From the NCBI RefSeq assembly GCF_018343775.1, contig NZ_CP074349.1, positions 4,268,001 through 4,332,000 of the forward strand: a stretch of 64,000 bases of DNA, in the 5' to 3' direction. Each line of letters begins with the position of its first letter. The first letter of the stretch is position 1. The DNA comes from Pseudomonas cichorii (GTDB lineage: Bacteria; Pseudomonadota; Gammaproteobacteria; Pseudomonadales; Pseudomonadaceae). Under the pieces are notes generated by a model. It made no database searches. It worked only from the letters and a program-made list of their open reading frames with translations, and had not been told where the DNA came from. Shown in pieces: positions 38,927 to 49,167 of this stretch. Made by a program: the position numbers and the translations under genes.

Positions 38927-39790
38927 ATGAACAGAATCCTTCATCTTTCCCGTCTGTCCGGCCTGCTTGTGGCGTTGGGGCCATCAATGACAATGCCAGC
39001 CCTGGCAGCAGACATGAGCGACATGGATCACGGCAGCCATTCCATGCACCACGACCACGCTCCGTCCAGCGCCGGCCAGAGTCGTACGCCCATCCCGGAA
39101 CTGACAGATGAAGACAGGGCTGCCGTCTACACCAGCCATACAGGCCATATGGTTCATGACAGCGCCATCAATACCTTCTTCATGGCCGACAAGCTGGAAT
39201 GGCAGAACGCCGACCAGGGCAGCACGCTGGCGTGGGATCTCAAAGGCTGGGTCGGAGGTGATACCGATCGCCTGTGGATACGCTCCGAAGGCGAACGCAC
39301 TGATGGCAAGACCGGGGACGCCGAAATCCAGGCGCTGTGGGGACACGCTATCAGCCCGTGGTGGGATCTGGTCGCGGGCGCACGCCAGGACTTCAAGCCG
39401 GGCGATCCGCAGACCTGGGCCGCTTTTGGCATTCAGGGCATGGCCCTTTCCAACTTCGAGGCTCAGGCCACAGCCTTCATCGGCGAAGCAGGCCAGAGCG
39501 CAGCACGCCTTGAAGGCGATTACGACCTGCTGCTGACCAACCGGCTCATTCTGCAGCCCACGGCCGAGTTCAACGTCTACAGCAAGAACGATGCGCAACG
39601 CGGCATTGGCTCCGGTCTGGCCAACACCGAAATCGGCCTGCGGCTTCGCTATGAAATCCGTCGGGAGTTCGCGCCTTATATTGGTGTGAGCTGGAACCGG
39701 ACTTATGGCAAGACCGCCGATTATGCTCGCGAAGAAGGCGAAGATCGCAGCGAAGCGAAGTGGGTGCTGGGTATCAGGATGTGGTTCTAG
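38927..39790 (+). CDS. copB: Outer-membrane copper-resistance protein CopB
   Basis: A 287-residue protein with a signal peptide ([18 protein letters not shown]). A short Met/His segment ([16 protein letters not shown]) is followed by an outer-membrane beta-barrel, ending [12 protein letters not shown] with a terminal Phe. It is the usual partner of CopA in periplasmic copper tolerance. The Met/His region is shorter than in the classical plasmid-borne CopB. It is co-transcribed with copA. No copC, copD or copRS follows. Confidence 0.95.
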   Translation: MNRILHLSRLSGLLVALGPSMTMPALAADMSDMDHGSHSMHHDHAPSSAGQSRTPIPELTDEDRAAVYTSHTGHMVHDSAINTFFMADKLEWQNADQGSTLAWDLKGWVGGDTDRLWIRSEGERTDGKTGDAEIQALWGHAISPWWDLVAGARQDFKPGDPQTWAAFGIQGMALSNFEAQATAFIGEAGQSAARLEGDYDLLLTNRLILQPTAEFNVYSKNDAQRGIGSGLANTEIGLRLRYEIRREFAPYIGVSWNRTYGKTADYAREEGEDRSEAKWVLGIRMWF

Positions 39791-39842
39791 AGACTTCGCG
39801 TTCTGCCGTATACTTGCGCGTTTTACCCAGAGCATCTCTAAC

Positions 39843-40334
39843 GTGGCAAACAAACGGTACGCCTGCATCGGCCTTTACAACCCCAAATCCCCGGAAAACG
39901 TCGGATCGGTGATGCGGGCGGCGGGCTGTTATGGCGTGGCTTCGGTCTTCTACACCGGCAAACGCTACGAGCGCGCACGGGACTTCATCACCGATACCAA
40001 GAAGATCCATCAGGATATTCCGCTGATCGGCATCGAAGACCTCAAGAGTATCCTGCCCCTGGGCTGCATTCCGGTTGCGGTGGAACTGGTGGACGGCGCC
40101 CGCGCCCTGCCCGAATACACTCACCCGGATCGCGCCCTGTATATCTTCGGCCCGGAAGACGGTTCGCTGGATCAGGAAATCCGCGACTGGTGCGAAGACG
40201 TGGTCTACATCCCCACCGAGGGCTGCATGAACCTGGCGGCGACCGTCAACGTCGTGCTCTATGACCGAATGGCCAAAGGCATCAATACCCGCTCGGGTCC
40301 GCAATTCGGCCGGGAAAAGCCCGACCGCTCATGA
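39843..40334 (+). CDS. SpoU-family (TrmH-like) RNA 2'-O-methyltransferase
   Basis: About 163 residues with a GTG start at 39843. This is the SPOUT knot fold: NPKSPENVGSVMRAAGCYG (motif 1), YIFGPEDGSL (motif 2) and MNLAATVNVVLYDRM (motif 3). It should methylate a ribose in tRNA or rRNA with SAM; its small size suits a TrmL-like or TrmH-group enzyme lacking an extra RNA-binding domain. The frame extends upstream to 39705, but that part overlaps copB and lacks a site. Target position is unknown. Confidence 0.88.
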   Translation: MANKRYACIGLYNPKSPENVGSVMRAAGCYGVASVFYTGKRYERARDFITDTKKIHQDIPLIGIEDLKSILPLGCIPVAVELVDGARALPEYTHPDRALYIFGPEDGSLDQEIRDWCEDVVYIPTEGCMNLAATVNVVLYDRMAKGINTRSGPQFGREKPDRS

Positions 40335-40408
40335 AAATGCACTGAACAGTTTCACGGATGGGCAGTCAGTTTCGTTGAAGCTGATTTATCACATCATGGA
40401 GAACCATC

Positions 40409-40786
40409 ATGAGCGACACCTCGATCATCGACAGAATCGACACCCCGCGACTGCACAACCATCCGCAGCAGAACGTCCAGGGCTGGGAGCGGATAGGCTC
40501 TCTGGCAGGCGGCGTGACAATGATGGGCAAGGGGCTGCGCCGTGGCGGCGTCCTGGGCCTTGTACAACTGGCCATTGGCGGTGCCGTACTGGCGCGCGGC
40601 ATCACCGGGCACTGCTCGGCAAAAAGCCTGCTCGAAAAAAGCCGCAGCAACCTGCACAGTGCGCGCTCCGATATCGAACGCGCAGGCGCTGAGTTGAGAC
40701 AGCTCAAGGATAATGCCGAACTGGCCGCCAGGACCTCGGTCATCAACGGCATCGATGCCTTGAAAGACCCGAAAAACGACGTCTGA
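40409..40786 (+). CDS. DUF2892 (YgaP-like transmembrane) protein
   Basis: A 125-residue protein. The glycine-rich hydrophobic pair GWERIGSLAGGVTMMGKG and VLGLVQLAIGGAVLARGITGHC fits the inner-membrane DUF2892 domain. A coiled helical cytosolic tail (SNLHSARSDIERAGAELRQLKDN) follows. ATGGAG is 7 nt before the start. There is no rhodanese domain as in full YgaP. Function is unknown. It converges with ycgN, 5 bp apart. Confidence 0.8.
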   Translation: MSDTSIIDRIDTPRLHNHPQQNVQGWERIGSLAGGVTMMGKGLRRGGVLGLVQLAIGGAVLARGITGHCSAKSLLEKSRSNLHSARSDIERAGAELRQLKDNAELAARTSVINGIDALKDPKNDV

Positions 40787-40791
40787 AATCC

Positions 40792-41241
40792 TTAACCGGC
40801 GCGGAAAATCAGATAATCCTCCCAGTCGTCCTCGGGCACGCTGTTCTCACTGAGCATGCGTCCCGACTGGGAGATGCGCTCGTGATGCACAGCCTCGCGA
40901 TCACCGCACACCAGATGGTGCCAGAGCGGTAGATCCTTCCCTTCGCTGACCAGACGATAACCACACGTGGGCGGCAGCCATTTGAACTCGTCGGCCTGCC
41001 CGGCCGTGAGTTGAATGCAGTCAGGCACAAAGGCTCGACGATTGCTGTAATCGGAGCACTGACAGGTTTTCAAGTCCAGCAACTTGCAGGCGATGCGCGT
41101 GTAGTAAACGCTGTTGTCGTCCTCATCTTCCAGCTTTTGCAGGCAGCACAGACCGCAGCCATCGCACAGCGATTCCCACTCGTCCCTGTCCAGTTGTTCG
41201 AGTGTTTTGCGTATCCAGAAGGGTTCAACTTTAGCGGCCAT
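40792..41241 (-). CDS. YcgN/UPF0260 family Fe-S-like cysteine cluster protein
   Basis: A 149-residue cytosolic protein. Eight conserved cysteines occur as CDGCGLCC near residue 27, AC and CQCSDY near 52-60, DC near 74, and CGYR near 92, the pattern of the UPF0260/YkgJ zinc- or iron-binding family. Start MAAKVEPFW and end [12 protein letters not shown] match the family length. No biochemical role is firmly known. It converges with the DUF2892 gene. Confidence 0.9.
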   Translation of the reverse strand: MAAKVEPFWIRKTLEQLDRDEWESLCDGCGLCCLQKLEDEDDNSVYYTRIACKLLDLKTCQCSDYSNRRAFVPDCIQLTAGQADEFKWLPPTCGYRLVSEGKDLPLWHHLVCGDREAVHHERISQSGRMLSENSVPEDDWEDYLIFRAG

Positions 41242-41456
41242 GGTTCGGACAACGGTATCGACAATGAAAAGGCCGCCAGTCTAGTGGCACATCGGATGCG
41301 GGCCAAGCATTTGCGACTGCCGGTATCCAACACTTCACTTGTCAGCGGCGTGGCAAAACAGTAGCGTTAGAAGGCTTTTGAGGGCACAGACAATGCCTGC
41401 CGACCACGGCCCATCATGTCAAGCTCACTTCAAACCTTCGCCACGACAGGATTCGC

Positions 41457-42050
41457 ATGAGCACTAATCCCCGTATCGCCGACCACACCATCGACCCGCA
41501 ATTCACCCATCGCTGGTCACCTCGCGCCTTCACCGGTGAAAACATTTCACAGGAGACCCTGCTGAGTTTCTTCGAGGCCGCACGCTGGGCACCTTCGGCC
41601 TATAACTCGCAGCCATGGCGCTTTCTTTATGCTCGTCGCGACACCCCGAACTGGGAGCGTTACCTGGGCCTGCTCAATGAGTTCAACCGCAGCTGGGCGC
41701 AGAGCGCTTCGGCACTGGTGATCGTCATCTCCAAGACCACCTTCGCCGCACCGGGCGCGACCGAAGAAAGCCCGGCAACCACACACGAATTCGATGCCGG
41801 TTCCGCGTGGGGATACCTTGCCTTGCAGGCGAGCCTGAGCGGCTGGTACACCCACGGCATGTCAGGCTTCGACAAGGAACTGACCCGCAAGGAGCTGAAC
41901 ATTCCAGAAGGCTATGCCCTGCATGCAGCCGTGGCCATCGGCAAACTGGGCGACAAATCGACGTTGCCCGACTACCTGCAAGGCCGCGAAGCCCCAAGCC
42001 CACGCAAGCCAGTAGCAGAGCTGGCGGTTGAGGGTGATTTTTCGTTGTAG
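41457..42050 (+). CDS. Nitroreductase-family flavoprotein
   Basis: A 197-residue FMN enzyme with the nitroreductase fold. HRWSPRAFTGENIS and FFEAARWAPSAYNSQPWRFLYA hold the FMN phosphate contacts, and SAWGYLALQASLSGWYTHGMSGFD plus IGKLGDKSTLP are the C-terminal elements. It would reduce nitro compounds, quinones or other oxidants using NAD(P)H. The physiological substrate is unknown. A terminator follows at 42066. Confidence 0.9.
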   Translation: MSTNPRIADHTIDPQFTHRWSPRAFTGENISQETLLSFFEAARWAPSAYNSQPWRFLYARRDTPNWERYLGLLNEFNRSWAQSASALVIVISKTTFAAPGATEESPATTHEFDAGSAWGYLALQASLSGWYTHGMSGFDKELTRKELNIPEGYALHAAVAIGKLGDKSTLPDYLQGREAPSPRKPVAELAVEGDFSL

Positions 42051-42065
42051 GCTTCAGAGTTGCAC

Positions 42066-42106
42066 GCTGCAAGCCTCAAGCTTTTGACTTGTCGCTTGCA
42101 GCTTTT
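42066..42106 (+). terminator. Terminator after the nitroreductase gene
   Basis: GCTGCAAGC and GCTTGCAGC enclose a 19-nt loop that contains a smaller CAAG/CTTG stem, followed by TTTT. Confidence 0.65.
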
Positions 42107-42125
42107 AATTTGCAGCTAACGCTGC

Positions 42126-43058
42126 TCAATACCCCCGCGAAAAATCCACTTCTCCGCGCAGCGGCTCACCCGCCTGAAAGGCCTTGAGGTTATCGACGAA
42201 CAATTCGGTCATGGCCACAGGCGATGTCGGGGCAGAACTGTGCCCGGTCAGCAGCAGGCCATAGGCGGTCCAGAACGGATGGCGCTGAGGCAGCGGCTCC
42301 TGACGGCAGACATCGATCACAGCGCCAGCCAGGTGCCCTTCCTTCAGGGCTTCCACCAGATCCGCATCGACCACCGCTACACCACGCCCGACGTTGATGA
42401 ATAGCGCCGAGGGCTTGAATGCGGCGAACAGTCTTGCGTCATATAAATCGTGGGTTGCCGGTGTGTTGGGCAGCAGATTGATCACGTAATCCATGTCGCC
42501 AACCATCTGCTCCAGATCCGCCAGGGCACCGACTTCAATGAACGGTTCCTGGGCCCGCGCTTGCGAAGCGACGCCGTAGACCTGTACACCAAAAGGCACC
42601 AGGAACTGCGCGACACGCTGGCCGATATCTCCCGCGCCCACGATCAGAGCCTTGCGGCCATACAGACTCTGGCCGGGACGGTTATCCCATTTGCGTTCGA
42701 CCTGGCTCATCAGGCGCGCCAGCACTTCACGTTCGTGGCCGAGCATGTAGGTCAACAGATACTCGGCCATGACCTGACCGAAGATACCGACCGCCCGCGT
42801 CAGTCGATAATCCCTGGATACGCCCTCGGCCAGCAACGGGGTAATCCCCGCCCAGGTCGATTGCAACCACTGCGGCTTGTGCCCCTGACGCAACAGATTG
42901 GCCAGCAGGTCAGGCTGTCCCAGCCAGACCTTGCATTCACCGGCCATGCGAGACAGCTCGGCAGAATCGCCGCTGCTCATGATTTCAACTTCGGGCGCTA
43001 CCTTGCGCAACAGTTGGGTGTAGATGAGGTAATCGTGTTCGGCAATCAGAACGCGCAT
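42126..43058 (-). CDS. D-2-hydroxyacid dehydrogenase (GhrA-like)
   Basis: A 310-residue NAD(P)-dependent enzyme. The nucleotide-binding motif is GAGDIGQRVAQFL, the catalytic region is LFINVGRGVAVVDADLV, the acidic residue lies in CRQEPLPQRHPFW, and the catalytic His is in LLTGHSSAP. It should reduce glyoxylate, hydroxypyruvate or a related 2-keto acid. It resembles GhrA-type proteins more than SerA because it lacks a regulatory domain. It is co-directional with ycgL and rnd but separated by 107 bp. Confidence 0.9.
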   Translation of the reverse strand: MRVLIAEHDYLIYTQLLRKVAPEVEIMSSGDSAELSRMAGECKVWLGQPDLLANLLRQGHKPQWLQSTWAGITPLLAEGVSRDYRLTRAVGIFGQVMAEYLLTYMLGHEREVLARLMSQVERKWDNRPGQSLYGRKALIVGAGDIGQRVAQFLVPFGVQVYGVASQARAQEPFIEVGALADLEQMVGDMDYVINLLPNTPATHDLYDARLFAAFKPSALFINVGRGVAVVDADLVEALKEGHLAGAVIDVCRQEPLPQRHPFWTAYGLLLTGHSSAPTSPVAMTELFVDNLKAFQAGEPLRGEVDFSRGY

Positions 43059-43165
43059 GTTTCAAAAACCTTAAAAACGGGACAAACAGCTGCAACAGCC
43101 ATGGGCCAGTCAAGCCTGCGCGCCGCGAAAGCAGGCAGACCGGCACTACAGTGCGGCACAACGGA

Positions 43166-43459
43166 TCAGACAGGATCGTTGCGGCGCAACAACTCTTCGG
43201 GCAAGTGCTGGATGTATTCCTCTTCGGCAGGCGGCATCTGCAAGTGATAGCCCTGGGTATCGAGGTTTTCCAGCACCTTGTTGATATCTTCACGAGCCAG
43301 CGCGCGCTCAGGACTGAGCACCAGGTCGAAAGCATGCTGAGGCGTGCCGAACGCAGCCAGTAACTCTACCGGTACACGCTTGAGCACATCGCTCTTGAGC
43401 ACATACAGGTACATCTCGTTCTTTTTCGGGCTGCGATAAATGGAGCAAATACGTTTCAA
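43166..43459 (-). CDS. YcgL domain protein
   Basis: A 97-residue protein with the complete YcgL fold: [20 protein letters not shown] at the start and [20 protein letters not shown]. The start is TTG at 43459, overlapping the rnd stop (TTGA), which indicates translational coupling. It is a conserved gammaproteobacterial companion of rnd, of unknown role. Confidence 0.92.
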   Translation of the reverse strand: MKRICSIYRSPKKNEMYLYVLKSDVLKRVPVELLAAFGTPQHAFDLVLSPERALAREDINKVLENLDTQGYHLQMPPAEEEYIQHLPEELLRRNDPV

Positions 43460-44589
43460 GGCTGTTCTCCTGCATTGGCCAGGCTGTCGAGCAGCGCCTG
43501 GCCCATTAATTCGCGACGCCAGCCACGCAGCGAATCGGGCAATGTGTAAGGGCCATCGGGGTAGCCACTCTTGAGCAAGGCTTCGAGGGTCTTCTTGCGC
43601 AGCACGACCTCGGGGGCAATATTCAGTTGTTCAGCGTATTGCTGACCAATGGCCCGCAAGCCTTTGAGGATGCCGGAAGCCTCGATCGGCAAAGGCTCGG
43701 GCAACGCCTGCGGCCATTGATCCGGCGGCAGATTGCCGGACTTCTTGATCAGGTCCAGCAGGAACTCACCATCCTGGCGTACCGTACGCGGGTGCATGTC
43801 TTCGATTCGGGCCAGGGCACTCAGGTTGTCCGGCTGGGTCTTGGCAAGCGGCCACAACGAGTGCTCACGTACGATGCGATTGCGCGGCAGGTTACGCGAA
43901 CGCGCCTGTATCTCGCGCCAGGCGCACAGCTCACGCAATACCGCCAACTGGGCACGAGACAGTTTCCAGGCCAGCTTGGCGTCGCGGTAAATTTCGTAGG
44001 GATCGGTTTCCCGGCGCAGGTTGGCGACCAACTCGGCACCATCCTCGAGAACCCAGAGGTATTTCTCGTCCGACAGGCGTGGCCGCAACAGACCGAAAAG
44101 CTCGGCCAGATGCACGGCATCTTCAGCGGCATAGCTGATCTGGGTTTCCGACAACGGGCGTTGCAGCCAGTCGGAACGGGTCTCGCCCTTGGGCAGGTCG
44201 ATGTTCAGCACCTCCTGCACCAGACGCGAATAGCCCATGGAAAACCCGATGTTCAGGTAAGCGGCCGCCAGTTGGGTGTCGAACAGCGGAACCGGCAGGC
44301 TGCCCGTCAGGCGCAGCAGGACTTCCAGATCTTCGCTGCAAGCATGAACCACCTTGATGACGTCGGGGTTTTCAAGCAATGCGGACAGAGGCGTCCAGTC
44401 GCTGATGAGCAGCGGATCGATCAGCCAGGCGCTGGAACCGTCACCGATCTGTAGCAGCGCGGCAATAGGGTAAAAGGTGTCGACCCGCATGAACTCGGTG
44501 TCGAGCGCGACAAATGGCAGCGACTGCCACTGCGCGCACTGTCGGGCGAGGCTGTCGTCGTCGCGAATCCAATGAATATCGATGGCCAC
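43456..44589 (-). CDS. rnd: Ribonuclease D
   Basis: A 377-residue 3'-5' exoribonuclease used in tRNA maturation. The DEDD exonuclease motifs are [16 protein letters not shown] (Asp-x-Glu), [13 protein letters not shown], and [13 protein letters not shown] with the final Asp. A HRDC domain follows ([26 protein letters not shown]). The start is GTG at 44589 (GTG GCC ATC GAT). It is the first gene of the rnd-ycgL pair. Confidence 0.95.
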   Translation of the reverse strand: MAIDIHWIRDDDSLARQCAQWQSLPFVALDTEFMRVDTFYPIAALLQIGDGSSAWLIDPLLISDWTPLSALLENPDVIKVVHACSEDLEVLLRLTGSLPVPLFDTQLAAAYLNIGFSMGYSRLVQEVLNIDLPKGETRSDWLQRPLSETQISYAAEDAVHLAELFGLLRPRLSDEKYLWVLEDGAELVANLRRETDPYEIYRDAKLAWKLSRAQLAVLRELCAWREIQARSRNLPRNRIVREHSLWPLAKTQPDNLSALARIEDMHPRTVRQDGEFLLDLIKKSGNLPPDQWPQALPEPLPIEASGILKGLRAIGQQYAEQLNIAPEVVLRKKTLEALLKSGYPDGPYTLPDSLRGWRRELMGQALLDSLANAGEQP

Positions 44590-44774
44590 ACGGCTCTCCC
44601 TTGATCAATGGCGCGCAGTATATATCGCCATAGGAGGTTTATCGCGCATCTGGCCTGAAACTCTTGGATATCTTCATGTGAATCGCCGGGAAACAGCAGG
44701 CTGGCGATCCATGAGCTGCGAGGTACCTGGGACAAGGCCTGTCCGGTCAAGCGCCTCACCCTCAGAATCATGAA

Positions 44775-46424
44775 TTACCTGTTGATTGCCACGCCATTGC
44801 CGATCGAACTTCTGCAACCGGAAAACATGTCCAGACTCGGGTCATAAACCTTGGTGTCAACTCTCAACAAGCCCAGCATGGAATGAAAGAGATTGTCCTG
44901 ACTCAACGGCGCATTACGCTCCCTGGCCAGACACTCCGGATTGACGGCAAAAGACTTCTGATAGTTATCGGACAACCATATCATCATCGGTACATGTTTC
45001 TGTTGATCCGGCGCCAACATATAAGGAGTGCCATGCAGGAAGAGATTATATTCGCCCAGAGACTCACCATGATCCGAGAGATACAACATAGCAGTGTCGA
45101 CCTTGTCCTGACGACTGCGCAACATATCGATCAATGTGGACAGCACGTGATCGGTATATAAGAGGGTATTATCATAACCGTTGACAATACTCTCACGACT
45201 GCAGTTGTTCAGCGCATTGCTTTCACAGACAGGCGTAAACTTCTCGAACGCCTTTGGGTAACGCTTGAAATACTCCGGCCCGTGGCTGCCCATCTGGTGC
45301 AGTACCAGTACGGTGTCTTTATCCAGACTGTCGATAAACGTGTCGAGCCCTTGCAGCAGGATCTCGTCCCGGCATTCATTGTTGGCGCACAGTAACGGGT
45401 CCTTGAGGTTGCTGACATCCTGGAAAGCAACGCGATCACACGTGCCTTTACAGCCAGACTGGTTATCGCGCCATATCACTTCAAGACCTGCACGTTTCAG
45501 CACATCCAGCAGCCCTTCCTGATTGCGCGCCCTGGTCGCGTTGTAATCCTTGCGTCCCATATTGGAAAACATGCAAGGCACCGACACTGCCGTCTCGGTG
45601 CCGCACGAATACACATCGGTAAATGCCACCAGACCGCTCTGTTTATTGAGCTTTGGCGTGGTATTGCGGCCATAGCCCAGAATGCCGAAATTCTCCGCCC
45701 GGGCACTTTCACCCACCACCAGGACCGTCAGGGATTTGCGAGTATGCGTCGACCAGTCCGGCGAGCGCCTGGCATCTTCGCCAATTGCCAGAAACGGACG
45801 CCGGGACGAAATGATCTGCTCGCTCAGATAGCCAACCGAGGCACCAATATAGTTGCTCGGCACGACCATCAGGCGCAGCTCATGGTGATTGCGAAACAGC
45901 GACGACAGCCCCTGATAATTCGCCAGCGCGACTCCACCAATCGACACCGAGCAGATAAAACAGACCAGCACCTTGCTGAACAGCTCACGGTGCCAGCGGC
46001 GATAGTTGATCGGGGTTTGCCACAGCAATACTGACGGCAGAAGCCCCAGCAGGACGATGTAAATCACCAGTTTCAGGGACAGCAGGCCTTGAACTTCGGT
46101 AGGATTGGTTTCCGCAAAGTTACGAAACATGCCAGCATCAATCATGACGCCGTATTCGCTCATGAAATAAGAAACAGCAGCACTGGCAAAAAACAGAAAA
46201 ACCAACACCGGCTTGAGTACACGTCTGAATGAAAACAGTGTCAGAAAAACATTGAACACGCAAAAGATCATCACACCAAAAGCAATGCGCATGGCAATAC
46301 CTTTACTGCTCCCTCCCGTGATTTCAAAAAGATGCTGCCAAAGATTGGCGTTATAACCGAACAACAAAAAGGCACTGGCAATCAACGTAACAACTTCTGG
46401 ACGTACAGCCTTGATTTTCAGCAT
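44775..46424 (-). CDS. eptA: Lipid A phosphoethanolamine transferase (EptA family)
   Basis: About 549 residues. Five N-terminal helices (to residue ~190) are followed by a periplasmic alkaline-phosphatase-type domain. The nucleophile is Thr278 in CGTETAVSVPC, with metal-site motifs VVGESAR, YLSDHGESLGE and LHGTPY. Conserved cysteines for disulfides are present (CKGTC, CANNEC, CSRES). It transfers phosphoethanolamine from PE to lipid A phosphates, lowering cationic-peptide binding. The ATG at 46424 gives the family start MLKIKAV; no strong ribosome site is seen. Low-GC codons are commoner than in neighbours. Confidence 0.92.
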   Translation of the reverse strand: MLKIKAVRPEVVTLIASAFLLFGYNANLWQHLFEITGGSSKGIAMRIAFGVMIFCVFNVFLTLFSFRRVLKPVLVFLFFASAAVSYFMSEYGVMIDAGMFRNFAETNPTEVQGLLSLKLVIYIVLLGLLPSVLLWQTPINYRRWHRELFSKVLVCFICSVSIGGVALANYQGLSSLFRNHHELRLMVVPSNYIGASVGYLSEQIISSRRPFLAIGEDARRSPDWSTHTRKSLTVLVVGESARAENFGILGYGRNTTPKLNKQSGLVAFTDVYSCGTETAVSVPCMFSNMGRKDYNATRARNQEGLLDVLKRAGLEVIWRDNQSGCKGTCDRVAFQDVSNLKDPLLCANNECRDEILLQGLDTFIDSLDKDTVLVLHQMGSHGPEYFKRYPKAFEKFTPVCESNALNNCSRESIVNGYDNTLLYTDHVLSTLIDMLRSRQDKVDTAMLYLSDHGESLGEYNLFLHGTPYMLAPDQQKHVPMMIWLSDNYQKSFAVNPECLARERNAPLSQDNLFHSMLGLLRVDTKVYDPSLDMFSGCRSSIGNGVAINR

Positions 46425-46604
46425 TGACAGTCTGCTTATATAATTTTTTATCGAGTATAGATTGAACCAGACGGCCCATCCATGCGCAGACTTTAGGCGG
46501 CATCCTATCAATTTTTTGTGAAAAGAACGCGAATAACTGGTCGAATTAAACTTATTTCATTGTAGGAAAAAACCTTCAAGAAACCCGCACCATAATCCCG
46601 GCAT

Positions 46605-46643
46605 AAAAAATGGCCCGTCACGAGCACGCTCGCGAAGGGCCAT
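46605..46643 (-). terminator. Rho-independent terminator of maeA
   Basis: On the minus strand AATGGCCC and GGGCCATT enclose a 20-nt loop containing a further GAGC/GCTC stem, followed by TTTTT. It lies 20 nt after the maeA stop. Confidence 0.85.
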
Positions 46644-46662
46644 TCAGTAGTAACGCTTACTG

Positions 46663-48354
46663 TCAGACCGAGCGACGACGGTAGCCGCGATACTCAGGCA
46701 CCCAGAAATTACGCTCGATGGCTGCCAGCAGCACCTCATCCGACGTCTCAAGCGCCAGCCCTTCAGCCTGAGCTTCCTTGGCCACAGCCAGGGCGATCTT
46801 GCGGCTGACCTGCTGGATTTCCTTGAGCGGCGGCAGAACCGCATCGCCAAGCCCGGACACCATCGGCGAGCATTCGGCCAATGCATTGGAAGCCGCCATC
46901 AGCATCCGGTCAGTGATACGCGAAGCCTTGCAAGCCACCACACCCAGACCGATGCCCGGGAAAATATAGGAGTTGTTGCACTGCGCGATATGCACGGTAC
47001 GACCATTGATCTCCACAGGCGCAAACGGGCTGCCGGTGGCAACCAGCGCATTGCCATCGGTCCAGCGCAGGATCTCTTCAGGCGTGGCTTCGACCTTGGA
47101 GGTCGGGTTCGACAGCGGCATGACCAGCGGCTTGGCACAATGCTTGTGCAACTCACGGATCACTTGCTCAGTGAACAGACCACGCTGGCCCGAAACACCG
47201 ATCAGCACCGTCGCACCGGCATGCGTCACCACATCGAGCAACTGCGGGAAAGCTTCACCGCCCGTAGCCCAACCCGCAACATCACCCGCCTTGTGGGCCA
47301 GGCGCTGCTGGAAGTCCAGCAGGTTATCCATGCCCTCGGTCAGCAAGCCGAAACGGTCGACCATGAAAATACGCTGACGCGCTTCGCTTTCGCTCAGGCC
47401 TTCGATCTTCATCGCGGCAATGATGTGCTCGGCAATCCCGCAGCCAGCAGAACCGGCGCCCAGGAACACGACCTTCTGCTGGCCCAGCGTTTCGTTCTTG
47501 GCCTTGCAGGCGGCAAGCAAGGTGCCAACGGCCACTGATGCAGTGCCCTGGATGTCATCGTTGAAGCAGCACAGCTCGTCGCGATACTTCTCCAGCAGCG
47601 GCATGGCGTTGGACTGGGCGAAATCCTCGAACTGCAGCAACACATCCGGCCAGCGACGCTGAACGGCCTCGATGAAGGTGGCGATGAAGTCGTCATATTC
47701 CTTGCCGGTCACACGCTCATGACGCCAGCCCATATACATCGGGTCGTCGAGCAGTTCGCGGTTATTGGTACCGACATCCAGCACGATCGGCAAGGTATAG
47801 GCCGGGCTGATGCCACCACAAGCGGTGTACAGCGACAGCTTGCCGATCGGAATGCCCATGCCGCCGATCCCCTGGTCGCCCAGGCCCAGAATGCGTTCGC
47901 TATCGGTGACAACGATGATTTTGATGCGGTCTTTGGTAGCGCTGCGCAAGATGTCGTCGATGCGGTCGCGTTCAGGGTAGGAAATGAACAGCCCGCGGTG
48001 CGTGCGGTAGATCTTGGAGAATTCCTGACACGCCTGACCGACCGTCGGGGTGTAGATAATCGGTAACATCTCGTCCAGATGCGAGTCCAGCAGGCGGAAG
48101 AACAGAGTCTCGTTGTTGTCCTGGATCGAACGCAGATAAATATGCTTGTCCAGGTCGCTGGCGCACTGCTTGTACTGGCTGTACACCCTGGTGACTTGCT
48201 CTTCGATCGTCTCTACGTTCTGCGGCAGCAGCCCGATCAAATTGAATTCGACCCGCTCTTGCGGGGTAAAAGCACTCCCCTTGTTCAGAAGGGGCATTTC
48301 CAGCAGCGAGGGGCCGGCATAGGAAATGTACAAAGGTCGCGAAGTGTTGGTCAT
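46663..48354 (-). CDS. maeA: NAD-dependent malic enzyme
   Basis: A 563-residue enzyme making pyruvate, CO2 and NADH from malate. Visible elements are [41 protein letters not shown] (malate/metal region), the Rossmann motif [14 protein letters not shown], and [13 protein letters not shown] with [12 protein letters not shown] at the C-terminus. The length and [13 protein letters not shown] start match the SfcA/MaeA form rather than the MaeB phosphotransacetylase fusion. An AAGGCGA site precedes the ATG at somewhat long spacing. Confidence 0.95.
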   Translation of the reverse strand: MTNTSRPLYISYAGPSLLEMPLLNKGSAFTPQERVEFNLIGLLPQNVETIEEQVTRVYSQYKQCASDLDKHIYLRSIQDNNETLFFRLLDSHLDEMLPIIYTPTVGQACQEFSKIYRTHRGLFISYPERDRIDDILRSATKDRIKIIVVTDSERILGLGDQGIGGMGIPIGKLSLYTACGGISPAYTLPIVLDVGTNNRELLDDPMYMGWRHERVTGKEYDDFIATFIEAVQRRWPDVLLQFEDFAQSNAMPLLEKYRDELCCFNDDIQGTASVAVGTLLAACKAKNETLGQQKVVFLGAGSAGCGIAEHIIAAMKIEGLSESEARQRIFMVDRFGLLTEGMDNLLDFQQRLAHKAGDVAGWATGGEAFPQLLDVVTHAGATVLIGVSGQRGLFTEQVIRELHKHCAKPLVMPLSNPTSKVEATPEEILRWTDGNALVATGSPFAPVEINGRTVHIAQCNNSYIFPGIGLGVVACKASRITDRMLMAASNALAECSPMVSGLGDAVLPPLKEIQQVSRKIALAVAKEAQAEGLALETSDEVLLAAIERNFWVPEYRGYRRRSV

Positions 48355-48655
48355 TTTTTCTAATCGCCTTTTTTCGTCTACTCATTAATTCTGGGTATCG
48401 ACCGGGGCGGGCAGCCTGGCTCTCTGTTTCTTGTTCTTCTTCTGGTTGCCAGTTTTCTATCAGGCCATTCCGGGCATAAAAATCGAATGGCCCATATTAC
48501 CTGCGATAGAGCCGGTTGCGGCATTTTGTCGCGCAAAACATGGCCAAATGATGTCTCAATGTAAAAAACAGAACTCGCTTTCTGCCCTGTAAAGGGCATG
48601 ATTCACAGAGGCACAAGAAGAAATAGCCCCCATGTTGATTCAGTCAGCTCCAAAC
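48355..48655. other. Intergenic region upstream of maeA
   Basis: No gene is seen. A pyrimidine-rich tract (48420-48445) and AT-rich stretches near 48480-48560 probably carry the maeA leader and promoter. No clear operator was recognised. Confidence 0.5.
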
Positions 48656-48680
48656 AAAAAGCCCCGGAAATACCGGGGCC
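48656..48680 (-). terminator. Terminator of the GvpU-like gene
   Basis: On the minus strand GCCCCGG and CCGGGGC with a TATTT loop are followed by TTTTT, 20 nt after the stop of the 48700 gene. Confidence 0.88.
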
Positions 48681-48699
48681 ACTCTGCATTTCAGGGGGG

Positions 48700-49167
48700 T
48701 CACTTTCGCGCAATGAGCCCGATGGTGAAGCCATCGACAGCGGCAATCCTGCCGCGCCACAGCACACCCGCATCGCAGATAGGGCTTTCATCGGTCGAGT
48801 ACGTTCTGCAGTCCTTCAGATGGATGAAGTGGAACGCTGGAGTATCTTCATTGGACTCACCCGGCTTGAACGACAGGATCATCTCCTTCATCGACTCGTC
48901 AGTACCATTATTGAACTGGGAGAAAGGTGCAGAGATATCTGCTGCCAGTTGCTCAAAGTAGGCATCATGGGAAATCAGATGGCCGGAAACGAGATTCCCG
49001 CCTACCGACAGGGTAATCCCCAGTTCCACCTTGGTGTTTGCAACGAATTTGACAAGCCACTGAAGCAGCCAGTCGATCTGCTTGCCCTGCCACTTGAACT
49101 GGGCGATTACATCATCATGACTTTGGCTGGGAGACGGTTGCGATTGTGCCTGGTTTACGTCCGACAT
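48700..49167 (-). CDS. GvpU-like accessory protein (tentative)
   Basis: About 155 residues and soluble. The start MSDVNQAQSQPSPSQSHDD is disordered, then comes a compact domain with DWLLQWLVKFVANTKVELGITLSVGG, LVSGHLISHDAYFEQLAADI and FIHLKDCRTYS, closing LWRGRIAAVDGFTIGLIARK. I recall this pattern in proteins annotated as gas-vesicle accessory GvpU, but no gas-vesicle structural genes are here, so the label is only a family resemblance. AAGGAG precedes the ATG at 49167. It is a single-gene unit just outside the tRNA-Ser island. Confidence 0.6.
   Translation of the reverse strand: MSDVNQAQSQPSPSQSHDDVIAQFKWQGKQIDWLLQWLVKFVANTKVELGITLSVGGNLVSGHLISHDAYFEQLAADISAPFSQFNNGTDESMKEMILSFKPGESNEDTPAFHFIHLKDCRTYSTDESPICDAGVLWRGRIAAVDGFTIGLIARK

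Noticed and set aside
40261..40692. Plus-strand frame overlapping the SpoU and DUF2892 genes
   Set aside because: It overlaps two recognised genes in another frame and has Arg/His-rich shadow composition.
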